From: Acidovorax sp. 106
Lineage (GTDB): Bacteria > Pseudomonadota > Gammaproteobacteria > Burkholderiales > Burkholderiaceae_C
Assembly: GCF_003663825.1 (NCBI RefSeq)
Contig: NZ_RCCC01000001.1
Coordinates: 2,054,501-2,118,500, forward strand
Length of the DNA: 64,000 bases
Direction of reading: 5' to 3'
The notes beneath the pieces were generated by a model. It worked only from the letters and a program-made list of their open reading frames with translations. It did no database searches and had not been told where the DNA came from. The position numbers and the translations under genes are program-made. Shown here piece by piece: positions 53,661 to 62,065 of the stretch (its first letter is position 1; the number at the start of each line of letters is the position of its first letter).

Positions 53661-55721
53661 TTATTTTTGGACGAGGTACTCGGCCGAGGCCATGACCAGG
53701 AGGATGGCCGCTGCAATGCGGTTGAGCTTCACGGCCTCGGTGCTGGCCGCCGTGACGGGCGTGGCCTTGAGCGCGTCGGCAATGAGCTTGATGTTGGCGG
53801 CCGATAGCTGGCCTGCGCACATCAGCAGGTTGATGCGCGCCACCAGTGCGTCGGCATCGGCCACGAGGGCCATCTCATTGGGGTAGGCGGTCTTGATGTC
53901 GTAGCCATTGTTGCCGTTGCTGGTGCTCTGGGCCACATCGGGTGCATTCACATAGATGCCGTTGCGGATCACGCCTTGCATGTAGTTGAGGTAGCTGCCC
54001 ACGCTGCTTTCGTTGACCAGCTGGAACTCGGGCGCGACCTGTCCGGCCGTGGCCAGCGCTGTGGAGGGCGGCACATACCCAGGGCGGAAGAAGTTGAACA
54101 CCGAGGGTGAGCGCAGGGGGCTTTGCGAGAGGCGCGAGCCCGCGCTGCTGGTGTCGCCAATCTTCCAGTACCCGTATTGCGAGTTGACGCCAAAGGTGCG
54201 CGCCCATTGCACCAGGCGCAGCATGGGCTCGCGCAGTTTGCCAAAGCTGGGCTTGGTCAGGCCTGCGGGCTCGCGGGCTTCGTCGTCCATGAGGATGGCC
54301 ATGACCACGGCCTGCAGGTCGCCGCGCACGCCTGCGCCGTTGTTGTTGAACTTGGCGGCCACGCGGCCCACATAGGCGGGCGAGGGGTTGCTGGTGACCA
54401 GCCGCTGGATGAGCTGCTTGCTAATGAAGGGCCCGACGTTGGGGTGGTTGAAGATGGTGTCCAGCGCTGTCTTGAGCGCTGCAGCGCCCGGGGTGCTGGC
54501 TGCAATGGTTGTGCCCAAAAAGGTGGCGGCCAGGCTGGAGTGCAGTGACTCCTTGAGTGCCATGGGCAGCCGCGTGAAGTGGGTGCTGGGCACCACGCGG
54601 GTTCCTCCGGGCACGGTGGCTGGCACGTTCTGTGTCTGGTCGTAGTCGTAGCCGGTGAAGACGCGGGCCAGATTGGTGATGTCGGACTGGCTGTAGCTGT
54701 CGATGGGTTTGCCTGCACCATCGGTTTTGGGTGTGCCGTCCTGGTTGAGTTCGGCCAGGCCGACGGACATGAGCTGCAGGATTTCTCGGGCGTAGTTCTC
54801 GTCAGGCTGGCGGCCGCTGGCGGCGTTTTCCTTCTGGTTGCCGCGCGTGTTCAGGTAGTACCCCATGGCGGGGTTCAGCGTCACGTCTTGCAGCACCTGG
54901 CGGTAGTTGCCAAAGGCGTTGGCCACCAGTTGGTCCCAGTAGTGGGCCATGGCGTGGCTGCGCCAGTTGAAGTCCAGCCCGCTGAGCGAGACCACGCAGA
55001 TCTCCGACAGCGCCAGGGCCACGCGTTTGCGCAGACCGTCTGACGCTGTCATGAGCTGGCTCCAGATCATGTTGTCGGCAGGGTAGGTCTGGTCGTAGTA
55101 GTTGGTGGTGTCAGACACCGTGGCGTAGCCACGCTGGGTGAGCCAATCCCACCCCTTGGTGCCCATGGGGGTGGCAAACTGCGAGTGGATCCAGGCCTCG
55201 TACCCCACGCTGCGCACGGCGGCGATTTCGGCAGGGGACGCGCTGAACTGCGCTTGCAGCAAAAAGCGCGCGGCCTCCTGGTCGGTGGCGGCGGTCTTGT
55301 AGGTGTAGGGGCTGGGGGCTGGGGCCGGGCTGGGCGATGGAGACGGCGCAGGCGATGGGCTGGGGGCTGGGGCTGGCGTGGGCGACGGTGAGGGCGCCGG
55401 AGCAGGAGCAGGTGTGGGCGCGGGTGTCGGAGCGGGTGTTGTGGGGCTCGGCGTCGGTGCGGGCGATGGAGTGGGAACCGGTGACGGGGTGGGGGTTGCG
55501 GGCGTGGTGCTGACAGGCGGTGCGGCCGTGCCCTCGCTACCGCCACCGCAGGCTGCCAGTGCTACGCTGGCCATCAACGCGGCCAGTGGAGCGCGTGGCA
55601 CGCTGGTCTCCACCTCGGCTGGCGCAGTTGCCATGGCTGGTCGGGTGTTGCCCTCTGCGTCCTCTGCCGCCGCAGCGTGCAAAGGCTCCTCGTAAGTTGT
55701 TGTTGTCATCGTGTGAGCCAT
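53661..55721 (-). CDS. DUF1800 domain-containing protein with long Pro-rich linker
   Basis: 686 residues if started at ATG 55721; ATG 55709 or 55634 are possible, and 55634 would put the lipobox ALAAC at about residue 29, the usual place. After it, a linker of about 80 residues is almost entirely Pro, Ala, Ser and Thr. The DUF1800 part starts near residue 150 ([20 protein letters not shown]), with [20 protein letters not shown] and [20 protein letters not shown]. These proteins are exported partners of DUF1501; activity unknown. First gene of the pair. Confidence 0.82.
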   Translation of the reverse strand: MAHTMTTTTYEEPLHAAAAEDAEGNTRPAMATAPAEVETSVPRAPLAALMASVALAACGGGSEGTAAPPVSTTPATPTPSPVPTPSPAPTPSPTTPAPTPAPTPAPAPAPSPSPTPAPAPSPSPAPSPSPSPAPAPSPYTYKTAATDQEAARFLLQAQFSASPAEIAAVRSVGYEAWIHSQFATPMGTKGWDWLTQRGYATVSDTTNYYDQTYPADNMIWSQLMTASDGLRKRVALALSEICVVSLSGLDFNWRSHAMAHYWDQLVANAFGNYRQVLQDVTLNPAMGYYLNTRGNQKENAASGRQPDENYAREILQLMSVGLAELNQDGTPKTDGAGKPIDSYSQSDITNLARVFTGYDYDQTQNVPATVPGGTRVVPSTHFTRLPMALKESLHSSLAATFLGTTIAASTPGAAALKTALDTIFNHPNVGPFISKQLIQRLVTSNPSPAYVGRVAAKFNNNGAGVRGDLQAVVMAILMDDEAREPAGLTKPSFGKLREPMLRLVQWARTFGVNSQYGYWKIGDTSSAGSRLSQSPLRSPSVFNFFRPGYVPPSTALATAGQVAPEFQLVNESSVGSYLNYMQGVIRNGIYVNAPDVAQSTSNGNNGYDIKTAYPNEMALVADADALVARINLLMCAGQLSAANIKLIADALKATPVTAASTEAVKLNRIAAAILLVMASAEYLVQK

Positions 55722-56132
55722 CGTGGAAATGCACTAGAAAGTGTAAGAAGCAAGGCGCTTTTCTGTATCCCGTGGATATGTGAGCAATGGATACAGTCGT
55801 TACATGAAGACACGCTCTGTGCCTTGCACTGATACACCTGTGATACGTCCTTGCCTTTGCCATCTTTGGCGCCCTCAGGGCGCTGCGAGGTGGGCTGCAA
55901 AAAGCATTCCATCTGCGCAGCGTTGTTGTGGCGTGCGGGCGCTCGCGGCGCTACGGCCTACAGCCGCGCGGAGTTGTCCGGCAGGTCCGTAGTCCTGCGC
56001 CCACGCAGCCTGCGTGGCGCGGACTACGCCAGTCCGCCGCGTTCGTTTCTACAGTCAATCCCATCGCATCACGCAGATGTTTCGCGCATTTCGGGCGGAT
56101 GGCTGAGGCGAGTTGGACGAAGGATGCAAGCC
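55722..56132. other. 411-bp gene-free stretch
   Basis: Lies between the divergent DUF1800 and CsbD genes, so it must hold both promoters. It has a short inexact repeat GGATA.GTGAGCAATGGATAC near 55774-55796. I see no gene, operator or terminator that I can support. Confidence 0.4.
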
Positions 56133-56351
56133 ATGAACGAAGACACCATCAAGGGCAACTGGAAGCAATTCAAGGGCAAGATGGTCGAGCAGTGGGGCAA
56201 GCTCACTGACGACGATTTCGACGTGATTGCCGGTCGCCGCGAGCAGCTGCTGGGCAAGCTGCAAGAGCGCCAGGGCCTGGCCCGCGACGCTGCCGAAAAG
56301 CAGCTCACGGACTGGCAATCGCGCCACCCCACATTCCACTTCAACGACTGA
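56133..56351 (+). CDS. CsbD-family stress protein
   Basis: 72 residues from ATG 56133 (GAAGGA 9 bp upstream). Matches the CsbD fold: MNEDTIKGNWKQFKGKMVEQ, WGKLTDDDFDVIAGRREQLL. Members are small, abundant, soluble and often induced by general stress; molecular role unknown. Not in an operon with a clear partner; 120 bp from the Cys-repeat protein. Confidence 0.88.
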   Translation: MNEDTIKGNWKQFKGKMVEQWGKLTDDDFDVIAGRREQLLGKLQERQGLARDAAEKQLTDWQSRHPTFHFND

Positions 56352-56471
56352 CCTGCCTGCGTCAGTCTCAGTGTGCCGCACCCTTGCGCAACGCTTTGGG
56401 CGCGCGCACTGCCCACGCGGCCAGGCCTATCGGCCCGGCCGCTCCCCCACCGAATACCGAGGAGAAGCACC

Positions 56472-57068
56472 ATGCACTTCAAACACACCCTGCTGACGCG
56501 CAACCTGATCGCCCTGTCTGCCGCCACCTTGCTGGCCACCTCTGCGCTGGCCATGGGCCAGCCCGAGTACAAGAACGCCAAAGACCAAATTTCGGCGGAC
56601 TACAAAATGAACAAGCAAAAATGCGATGCCCTCAGCGGCAACGCCAAGGACATTTGCCAAAAGGAAGCCAAGGGCACTGAGAACGTAGCCAAGGCAGACC
56701 TGGAGGCCCAGTACAAGCCCAGCGACAAAACCGCCTACAAGGCCCGCGAGGCCCGCGCCGATGCCGACTACGCCCTTGCCAAGGAAAAGTGCGATGACCT
56801 GAGCGGCAACGCCAAGGACGTGTGTGTGAAGGACGCCAAGGCGGCCCACGTGACGGCCAAGGAAAACGCCAAGGTCGCCAAGGCCGTAGCCAAGCCCGGT
56901 GAGACAGTCATCGAAAAGGCTGCCGGTGTGGCAGAAGCGCGCAAGGACGCCGCTGCCGAGAAAAACGAAGCCAATTACAAGGCCGCCAAGGAGCGCTGCG
57001 ATGCGCTGGCGGGCGACCTCAAGTCCAAGTGCGTGGACGACGCCAAGCGCCAGTACGGTCAGAGTTGA
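56472..57068 (+). CDS. Exported Lys/Ala-rich protein with three C-x10-C repeats
   Basis: 198 residues from ATG 56472 (AGGAGA 7 bp upstream). Signal peptide ends SALA (27). Three repeats each carry a cysteine pair spaced ten residues: KCDALSGNAKDICQKEAKG (C51/C62), KCDDLSGNAKDVCVKDAKA (C107/C118) and RCDALAGDLKSKCVDDAKR (C176/C187). The rest is helical, Lys/Ala/Glu-rich and TolA-like in composition. Likely periplasmic with three disulfides. Function unknown; next to CsbD and hemerythrin, so stress-related is possible. Confidence 0.72.
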   Translation: MHFKHTLLTRNLIALSAATLLATSALAMGQPEYKNAKDQISADYKMNKQKCDALSGNAKDICQKEAKGTENVAKADLEAQYKPSDKTAYKAREARADADYALAKEKCDDLSGNAKDVCVKDAKAAHVTAKENAKVAKAVAKPGETVIEKAAGVAEARKDAAAEKNEANYKAAKERCDALAGDLKSKCVDDAKRQYGQS

Positions 57069-57149
57069 TCGGCCCGCATGGCCTCGGGGCCGCTCTTCGG
57101 AGCGCGCCTGTGCACCAGCGTCTGGTGTGGGGCTGAGTGGGGCTCTTGG

Positions 57150-57198
57150 CGCCGCAGGCTTCTGGGGTGATGTGAAAGCACCCCAAAAGCCTGCGGCG
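57150..57198. terminator. Long stem-loop after Cys-repeat gene
   Basis: CGCCGCAGGCTT (57150-57161) pairs with AAGCCTGCGGCG (57187-57198) and GGGGT with ACCCC inside. There is no T run on the plus strand, so termination would be weak or Rho-assisted. Lies 82 bp after the stop codon. Confidence 0.5.
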
Positions 57199-57309
57199 AT
57201 GGAATTTGTTACCGAATGAAAGCCGGTGTGGCCGTCCACTGATTTGGGTCAAAGGCCGCTGCGTGGTTGTCCCTAAGCTGCCCTTTTTGTCACACACCGA
57301 GGAACAAAA

Positions 57310-57816
57310 ATGGCTGCACTGGAATGGTCTGACGCACTGGCGCTGGATTTGCCGCTCATGGACGATACCCACCGCGAGTTCGTAGACCTGCTGGCGCAAG
57401 TCGAGCAAGCCGACGACGCCACGGTGGCGCAGCAATGGCAGGCCCTGGTAGACCACACCGAACACCACTTTGGCCAGGAAGACGCCTGGATGGCAGCCAC
57501 GCGCTTTGCCTCCGGCAACTGTCACACCACGCAGCACAAGGTGGTGCTGCAGGTGATGCGCGAGGGCATCGTGCGCGCCGAGCAGGGCGATCTCCAGCCC
57601 ATCCGCATCATGACGGGCGAGCTGGCCCAGTGGTTTCCGCAGCATGCTCAGATGATGGACGCCTCGCTGGCCCTGCACCTGCGCCGCGTGGGCTTTGACC
57701 CCGTGACAGGCGTGGTGCACGCCCCTGGCGCACTGCCTGGCGAGTTGATCCACGGCTGTGGCAGCACCCATGGTTGTGTTGACCAGCCCGCTGCGGTCAC
57801 GGCGGAAGCGGCCTGA
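57310..57816 (+). CDS. Bacteriohemerythrin
   Basis: 168 residues. All seven diiron ligands are visible: H21, H53, E57, H72, H76, H112 and D117, in contexts DDTHREFVDLL, HTEHHFGQEDAWM, CHTTQHKVV and FPQHAQMMDASL. The first ~125 residues form the four-helix bundle that binds O2 reversibly. The C-terminal tail carries an additional HGCGSTHGC motif, a possible second metal or redox site. Could be an oxygen carrier or sensor. Stand-alone gene. Confidence 0.9.
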   Translation: MAALEWSDALALDLPLMDDTHREFVDLLAQVEQADDATVAQQWQALVDHTEHHFGQEDAWMAATRFASGNCHTTQHKVVLQVMREGIVRAEQGDLQPIRIMTGELAQWFPQHAQMMDASLALHLRRVGFDPVTGVVHAPGALPGELIHGCGSTHGCVDQPAAVTAEAA

Positions 57817-57840
57817 GGGGTGGGGCTGCAGTCTGCAAGG

Positions 57841-57899
57841 CAATTGCTATTAAATACATAGCTGCTAGCGCTTGGTTAGGAAGCCCTGGAGGCCAAAAT
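57841..57899 (+). repeat. Dispersed ~60-bp repeat
   Basis: CAATTGCTATTAAATACATAGCTG, TAGCGCTTGGTTAGGAAGCCCTGGAGGCCAAAATG. The right arm has decayed. It follows the hemerythrin stop by 25 bp. Confidence 0.68.
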
Positions 57900-57960
57900 G
57901 GCTGAATGGCTATGTGACCCGTCTCGGACTCACCCATCCCACCTCCCACCACCTCCCCCA

Positions 57961-58134
57961 CCCGTTCGGGCTGAGCTTGTCAAAGCCAGGGCCCATCAGA
58001 CCCCGTAGGTCGGGTTAGCCCGTAAGGGCGTAACCCGACGCCCACAGGGCCTGCAGCGTTCACGTCGGGTTACGCTGCGCTAACCCGGCCTACACGGCAG
58101 CCATCTCACCCGTTCGACTGAGCCTGTCGAAGCC
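57961..58134. repeat. Composite repeat cluster: two REP halves around a palindromic repeat
   Basis: CCGTTCGGGCTGAGCTTGTC (57961) and CCGTTCGACTGAGCCTGTCG (58108) are single REP halves. Between them, 58004-58094 holds GTAGGTCGGGTTAGCC.. and the inverse GGGTTACGCTGCGCTAACCC.., another palindrome-forming repeat. The whole 377-bp gap 57817-58193 is made of repeats with no gene. Confidence 0.68.
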
Positions 58135-58193
58135 AAGGCCCTGTCGGCCTGCAGCACCACCCCCGCCCGGTGCGCAAGCGCCGCAGCCCAGAC

Positions 58194-58541
58194 CTATCGC
58201 GGCAGCAGCATGCCTGCCATGCACCACGACAACTCGCGCAGCGCGCGCCGCAGTGCGGCGGTGGCGGGCTCGCGGTAGGCGCTGCGCAGCACAGCCTGCT
58301 TGGCGGTTTGCAGCGCCCGGCGGTCTTTGGCACGCAGGGCCGCCAGCAGCCGTTGGTGGTAACGCTCTACCCGCTGGGCCTCAGCGGCAGACAAGCCTGC
58401 GGGCGATCGCCGTGGGGGCTGTGTGCCCCCGGCCTCTGCTCGCACCAGGTGGTGGCCCCAGGGGCCGTGGTTGGGTGTGGCAGGGGCTGCTCCACCCAAC
58501 ATCGCTTCTTCTTCTCTGCCTTGGGTTGGGATGTGCTTCAT
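58194..58541 (-). CDS. Hypothetical small protein translationally coupled to creD
   Basis: 115 residues; its ATG (58539-58541) overlaps the creD stop codon in ATGA, so it is read from the creD message. First half is Gly/Pro-rich with no clear fold (PTQGREEEAMLGGAAPATPN). Second half is a helical, Arg/Ala-rich stretch (SAAEAQRVERYHQRLLAALR, then AKDRRALQTAKQAVLRSAY). It has no signal or membrane segment and I recognise no domain. The tight coupling suggests a role in the Cre response, which is inference. Confidence 0.62.
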   Translation of the reverse strand: MKHIPTQGREEEAMLGGAAPATPNHGPWGHHLVRAEAGGTQPPRRSPAGLSAAEAQRVERYHQRLLAALRAKDRRALQTAKQAVLRSAYREPATAALRRALRELSWCMAGMLLPR

Positions 58542-59980
58542 GGGGCGTCCTTGTCCGTTGTGGTGGCCGCACCCGTAGCGGCGTTCGGGTTGCGCGGCGC
58601 AGGCGTCAGGCCATACCAATTCACCTTGCGGGTCAGCACCATCACCGCCGTCAGCACCAAGAACAGCGCAATCGAGCCCACCGCCAGCGCCGTTTGCTCC
58701 AGCTGCAGCAGCACGTACAGCAGGCCATACAGCAGCGCCATGCCCGCCCCCAGCGGAATGCCGCGCGCCAGGCTGCCCAGCATGTGGCTGGCGTAGTAGC
58801 CCAGCAGCAGCACACAGGCCGTGGCGGCCGCCAGGTACGACCAGCCAAACGCGAGGTGCTCCGACAAGCTCACCAGCAGCAAGAAGAAGCTGCAAATGGC
58901 CGAGCCCACTAGCAGGTACTGCACCGGGTGCACGCGCAAGCGCTTCATCAGCTCAAACAAACCCACGGCCACAAAGGTGAGGGCGATGAACAGCAGGCCG
59001 TACTTGGTGGCGCGGTCTGCCAGGGTGTAGGGGTTCACCGGGTCCACAAAGGCCACGCTGAAGCTGTCGGCGCAGTCGCGTGGCGTGGTGCTGGGCGAGC
59101 TGCCGTCGGTGGGGTACTGCACCGGGCTGTCGTCATAGCCACCCACGCAAATGCGCCGGCCATTCAAGATGTCTTGCTGCGCTGTGGTGGCAAGCGACGA
59201 CAGGCGCCACTGCGCCGTGAAACCCTCGGGGCCCCAGTCGCGCTCAGACGGCAGAAAGCGCCCGGTAAACGATGGGTGAGGCCAGCCGCCCGTCATCTTC
59301 ACTTCGGTATTGCCACCCAGCGGCACGATGGCCAGGCGCTCGGTGCCCACCAGCTCCAGGTCCAGCGCCAGCGTCATGGGCTCGGCCTGGCCGCGCACCG
59401 ACTCGGGCAGCACCGCGTGCAGCCCCCGGCTGTAGGTGGGGTGGAAGGTGCCGGGCTTCAGAGCCAGCGCCTGCTCGCCGTGCAGCACCTGCGCCGTGCG
59501 GATGCCCCGCGCATCGCCCACCGCCACCATCACGATGGGTGCGCCGCACTGCAGGCGCGAGCCCTTGACGGTGCTGTGCGCCTGCAAGCTGGCCAGCGTG
59601 CTCCACTGCGCAGTGATGTGCGCCTTGAGGTTGAAGGTGTTGACCTTGTGCAGGCCCCGGGCGCGTTCTTCCATGCCCACGCTGGAGCGCACCTGCAGCT
59701 GCTCGGGCATGGCGGTGAGCAGAAATTCGCGCCGCTGCTCGGTGGTGCGGCGCTCCTCGCCCTTGCCCGTTTCTACGTCCCAGCTTTCCACGCAGGCGCT
59801 GTGGATCATGGGGCCCATCAGGGTTTGCGGCCCGGCCAGGCTGTCGGCCACGCTCTGGGCCGTGAGGCTGCGGTAACGCTGGCGGTCGCGCACCACGTCC
59901 TCAATCTGGCCCAGGCCAATGAGCAGCAAGATGGCCACGGCGCCCAGCGCCACGAGTTTGGTGATCAACGGGTGTTTCAA
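58538..59980 (-). CDS. creD: Inner-membrane protein CreD
   Basis: 480 residues, the usual CreD length. One N-terminal membrane helix (about 10-26), a large periplasmic beta-rich domain (about 30-320, MGPMIHSACVESWDVETGKG, GRFLPSERDWGPEGFTAQWR) and five or six C-terminal helices (FIALTFVAVGLFELMKRLRV, HPVQYLLVGSAICSFFLLL). CreD belongs to the Cre regulon in enteric and related bacteria, with roles in envelope stress and colicin or beta-lactam tolerance. A canonical CreB-binding tag lies 65 bp upstream, so it likely has its own CreB-controlled promoter besides any readthrough from creBC. Confidence 0.92.
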   Translation of the reverse strand: MKHPLITKLVALGAVAILLLIGLGQIEDVVRDRQRYRSLTAQSVADSLAGPQTLMGPMIHSACVESWDVETGKGEERRTTEQRREFLLTAMPEQLQVRSSVGMEERARGLHKVNTFNLKAHITAQWSTLASLQAHSTVKGSRLQCGAPIVMVAVGDARGIRTAQVLHGEQALALKPGTFHPTYSRGLHAVLPESVRGQAEPMTLALDLELVGTERLAIVPLGGNTEVKMTGGWPHPSFTGRFLPSERDWGPEGFTAQWRLSSLATTAQQDILNGRRICVGGYDDSPVQYPTDGSSPSTTPRDCADSFSVAFVDPVNPYTLADRATKYGLLFIALTFVAVGLFELMKRLRVHPVQYLLVGSAICSFFLLLVSLSEHLAFGWSYLAAATACVLLLGYYASHMLGSLARGIPLGAGMALLYGLLYVLLQLEQTALAVGSIALFLVLTAVMVLTRKVNWYGLTPAPRNPNAATGAATTTDKDAP

Positions 59981-60045
59981 AAGACTCCTCCTTGTGTGTC
60001 GGTGGAGCCAGTGTTGGCCGCAGGGGTGAGGCGGCGATGAAGTTT

Positions 60046-60061
60046 GTGAAGCGAGCGTGAA
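60046..60061 (-). promoter_or_regulatory. cre-tag (CreB-binding site) TTCAC-N6-TTCAC upstream of creD
   Basis: On the minus strand this reads TTCAC GCTCGC TTCAC, an exact match to the known CreB recognition sequence. It is oriented towards creD and sits 65 bp before its ATG. Both half-sites are perfect. Confidence 0.82.
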
Positions 60062-60111
60062 GTGGCTTGTGTGGCCGTGGCGCGGCGGGCTGAGTTGGAG
60101 TATGGCCGTGC

Positions 60112-60140
60112 CCGGCCTTTGACAAGCTCAGCGCGAACGG
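60112..60140. repeat. Single REP half
   Basis: CGGCCTTTGACAAGCTCAGC then GCGAACGGG, the inverse orientation of the half at 57961. Lies between creD and creC. Confidence 0.65.
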
Positions 60141-60271
60141 GCTGCTACGCGCCCACGCGCAGGGCATCGGATGGGCGTTGGCCTACAAGCAAGTGTGCCG
60201 CTGGCTGACGCCAAACCGTCACACACCCACGTTAGCCTCTGGCTGCAACCAACCACCGCCAAAGGTGCCCC

Positions 60272-60421
60272 ATGTTTTCCAAACTGTTCGGCTGGACCCA
60301 TCTGCTTGACGCGCTGCTGGATGACTTGTTTGACGAGCGCCGCCTGGGGCTCGACCTGCCCGGGCAGGAATGCCTGGGCACCGACGAATGGCTTGCCCTG
60401 GCCGCGCAAGACGGCGTCTGA
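60272..60421 (+). CDS. Possible small protein of 49 residues
   Basis: ATG 60272 (AAAGGTG 5 bp before) to TGA 60421 encodes MFSKLFGWTHLLDALLDDLF followed by DERRLGLDLPGQECLGTDEW and an acidic end. Amphipathic, Leu/Asp-rich, no cysteine pair. It is on the opposite strand to all cre genes, in the creD-creC gap, and convergent with creC by 19 bp. Coding composition looks genuine, but there is no family support. Confidence 0.4.
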   Translation: MFSKLFGWTHLLDALLDDLFDERRLGLDLPGQECLGTDEWLALAAQDGV

Positions 60422-60440
60422 GCCGCTCTTTGAACCGATC

Positions 60441-61892
60441 TCAGCGTCCCAGGTCCAGCGTCACGCGCAAACCCGGGGCCGTGTTGCGCACCTGCATGTG
60501 CCCGCCGTGCAGCACCATCACCCGCTGCACAATCGCCAGCCCCAGGCCTGACCCACTGCGCTCCCCCCCCGGCCGGGCGGTGGTGAAAAACCGCTCGCCC
60601 AGGCGCGGCAGGGCGTAGTCGGGCGCGCCTGGGCCTTCATCTTGTACCGCCACCACGGCCCCCTCCAGCTCCACCCGCACCGTGCTGCCTGCGGGGGCAA
60701 AGTCGATGGCGTTGTCCAGCAGGTTGCCAATGGCCAGGGTGATGAGTTCGGCCTCCCACGGCCCACTGTGGCCCCGGCCCGTGAGGGTGATAGCCATGCC
60801 GCGCTGCGCCGCCCGGCCCTGTGTGTGGGCGATGGCGGCGGCGGCGCAGTCGTGCAACGCCACGGGGGCTCGGCCCTCGGCGTGCTGGCGCTGCTCCAGC
60901 TTGCTCAGCTCCAGCAATCGGTCAATCAGCCGCTGCAGGCGTTCGCTTTGCTGCACCACTTGCGTGGCAAACGCGGCGCGGTCTGCGGCGGGCAGCTCGT
61001 CTTGCAGCAACTCGCCCGCGCCACGTATGGCGGCCACGGGGCTCTTAAGTTCGTGCGTGAGGGCGCGCACATAGCCTTCGATGTAGTCACGCCCCTGCAG
61101 CCGTGCGCGCATGCGGTCCATGGCGCGGGCCAGGTCGCCCAACTCGCCGGGCACCTCGGGCACCGCCAGGGGCTGGGTGGGGCTCTTGCCGGTGGGGGCG
61201 TCGGTATCTGCCGGGCCTTGCACGCTCAATGCGTAGTCGCGCAGTCGGCGCACGTTCCACACCATCCACAGCGTCACGCCCACACCCACAGCGGCCGAAA
61301 GGGCCAGCAGCAGCAGCCCGCCCATGAAGACCTTGCGCTCGGCCCGGTCGATAAAGCGCTGCACCGTGCGCGTGGGCTTGGCCACCGTCAGCACCCCGGC
61401 AATGCGCTCGTCCACATAAATAGGCGCGGCCACATGCATCACGCCGCTGGTGTCGTCGCTCTCCACCTCGCGGGTGGAGCGGGCACCGTACTCGCCGCGC
61501 AGCGTGCGCGCCACATCGCGCCACTGCGAGTAGTCGGCCCCCACCGCGTGGTTTTCTGAATCGAACAGCACGCGCCCCTGGTGGTCCGTCACGTAGATGC
61601 GGTAGTCCAGCGACTGCTTCGAAAACCCCCAGATGCCCGCATCAATAGGCCGGGTGGCGTAGTGCCGCACACGCTGGGCAAAGCGGCTTTGGCTGGCATC
61701 GCGCGCCAGCTGTCCGCTGGCCAGGTCGTCACTGGCCACCTCGGCCAACAGGTTGGCCGTGTCCACCATCATGTCCTCCATCACCTCGCGCACGCTGGGT
61801 TTGATCTCGGCCATGAACACGCGCAGAACAAAGAACGCGGCAATGCCGTTGATGAGGAAGAAGGCGAACAGCAGGCGGATGCCTAGGCGCAT
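60441..61892 (-). CDS. creC: Sensor histidine kinase CreC
   Basis: 483 residues. Helix 1 about 7-25, a periplasmic CACHE-like sensor about 30-185 (DYRIYVTDHQGRVLFDSENH), helix 2 about 190-212, a HAMP-like linker, H-box with phospho-acceptor H280 (RALTHELKSPVAAIRGAGEL), N-box NLLDNAIDFAP and G boxes DEGPGAPDYAL, RSGSGLGLAIVQ. Phosphorylates CreB in response to an unknown periplasmic or metabolic cue. Lies 173 bp downstream of creB; that gap contains two repeats. Confidence 0.93.
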   Translation of the reverse strand: MRLGIRLLFAFFLINGIAAFFVLRVFMAEIKPSVREVMEDMMVDTANLLAEVASDDLASGQLARDASQSRFAQRVRHYATRPIDAGIWGFSKQSLDYRIYVTDHQGRVLFDSENHAVGADYSQWRDVARTLRGEYGARSTREVESDDTSGVMHVAAPIYVDERIAGVLTVAKPTRTVQRFIDRAERKVFMGGLLLLALSAAVGVGVTLWMVWNVRRLRDYALSVQGPADTDAPTGKSPTQPLAVPEVPGELGDLARAMDRMRARLQGRDYIEGYVRALTHELKSPVAAIRGAGELLQDELPAADRAAFATQVVQQSERLQRLIDRLLELSKLEQRQHAEGRAPVALHDCAAAAIAHTQGRAAQRGMAITLTGRGHSGPWEAELITLAIGNLLDNAIDFAPAGSTVRVELEGAVVAVQDEGPGAPDYALPRLGERFFTTARPGGERSGSGLGLAIVQRVMVLHGGHMQVRNTAPGLRVTLDLGR

Positions 61893-61909
61893 GGGTGACG
61901 CGGCCTTTC

Positions 61910-61967
61910 TATAAAAATGATAGCTGTTAGCGCTTATTTAATAAGCGCTAGAGGCCAATTTGATTTG
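61910..61967 (+). repeat. Dispersed ~60-bp repeat between creB and creC
   Basis: CTATAAAAATGATAGCTGTT, then TAGCGCTTATT / AATAAGCGCTA perfect 11-bp arms with no or one-base loop, GAGGCCAATTTG. It is 30 bp from the creC start, in its 5' leader. Confidence 0.75.
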
Positions 61968-61997
61968 AGTGGCCGACATGCCCTGATACCTCCCCCA

Positions 61998-62026
61998 TCC
62001 GTTCGGGCTGAGCCCGTCGAAGCCAG
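61998..62026. repeat. Single REP half between creB and creC
   Basis: TCCGTTCGGGCTGAGCCCGT then CGAAGCC. Same family as 57961. Confidence 0.65.
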
Positions 62027-62065
62027 GGCGTGGTGTGCGATGTGCTTGGGCAAGGGGTGTTGCAC

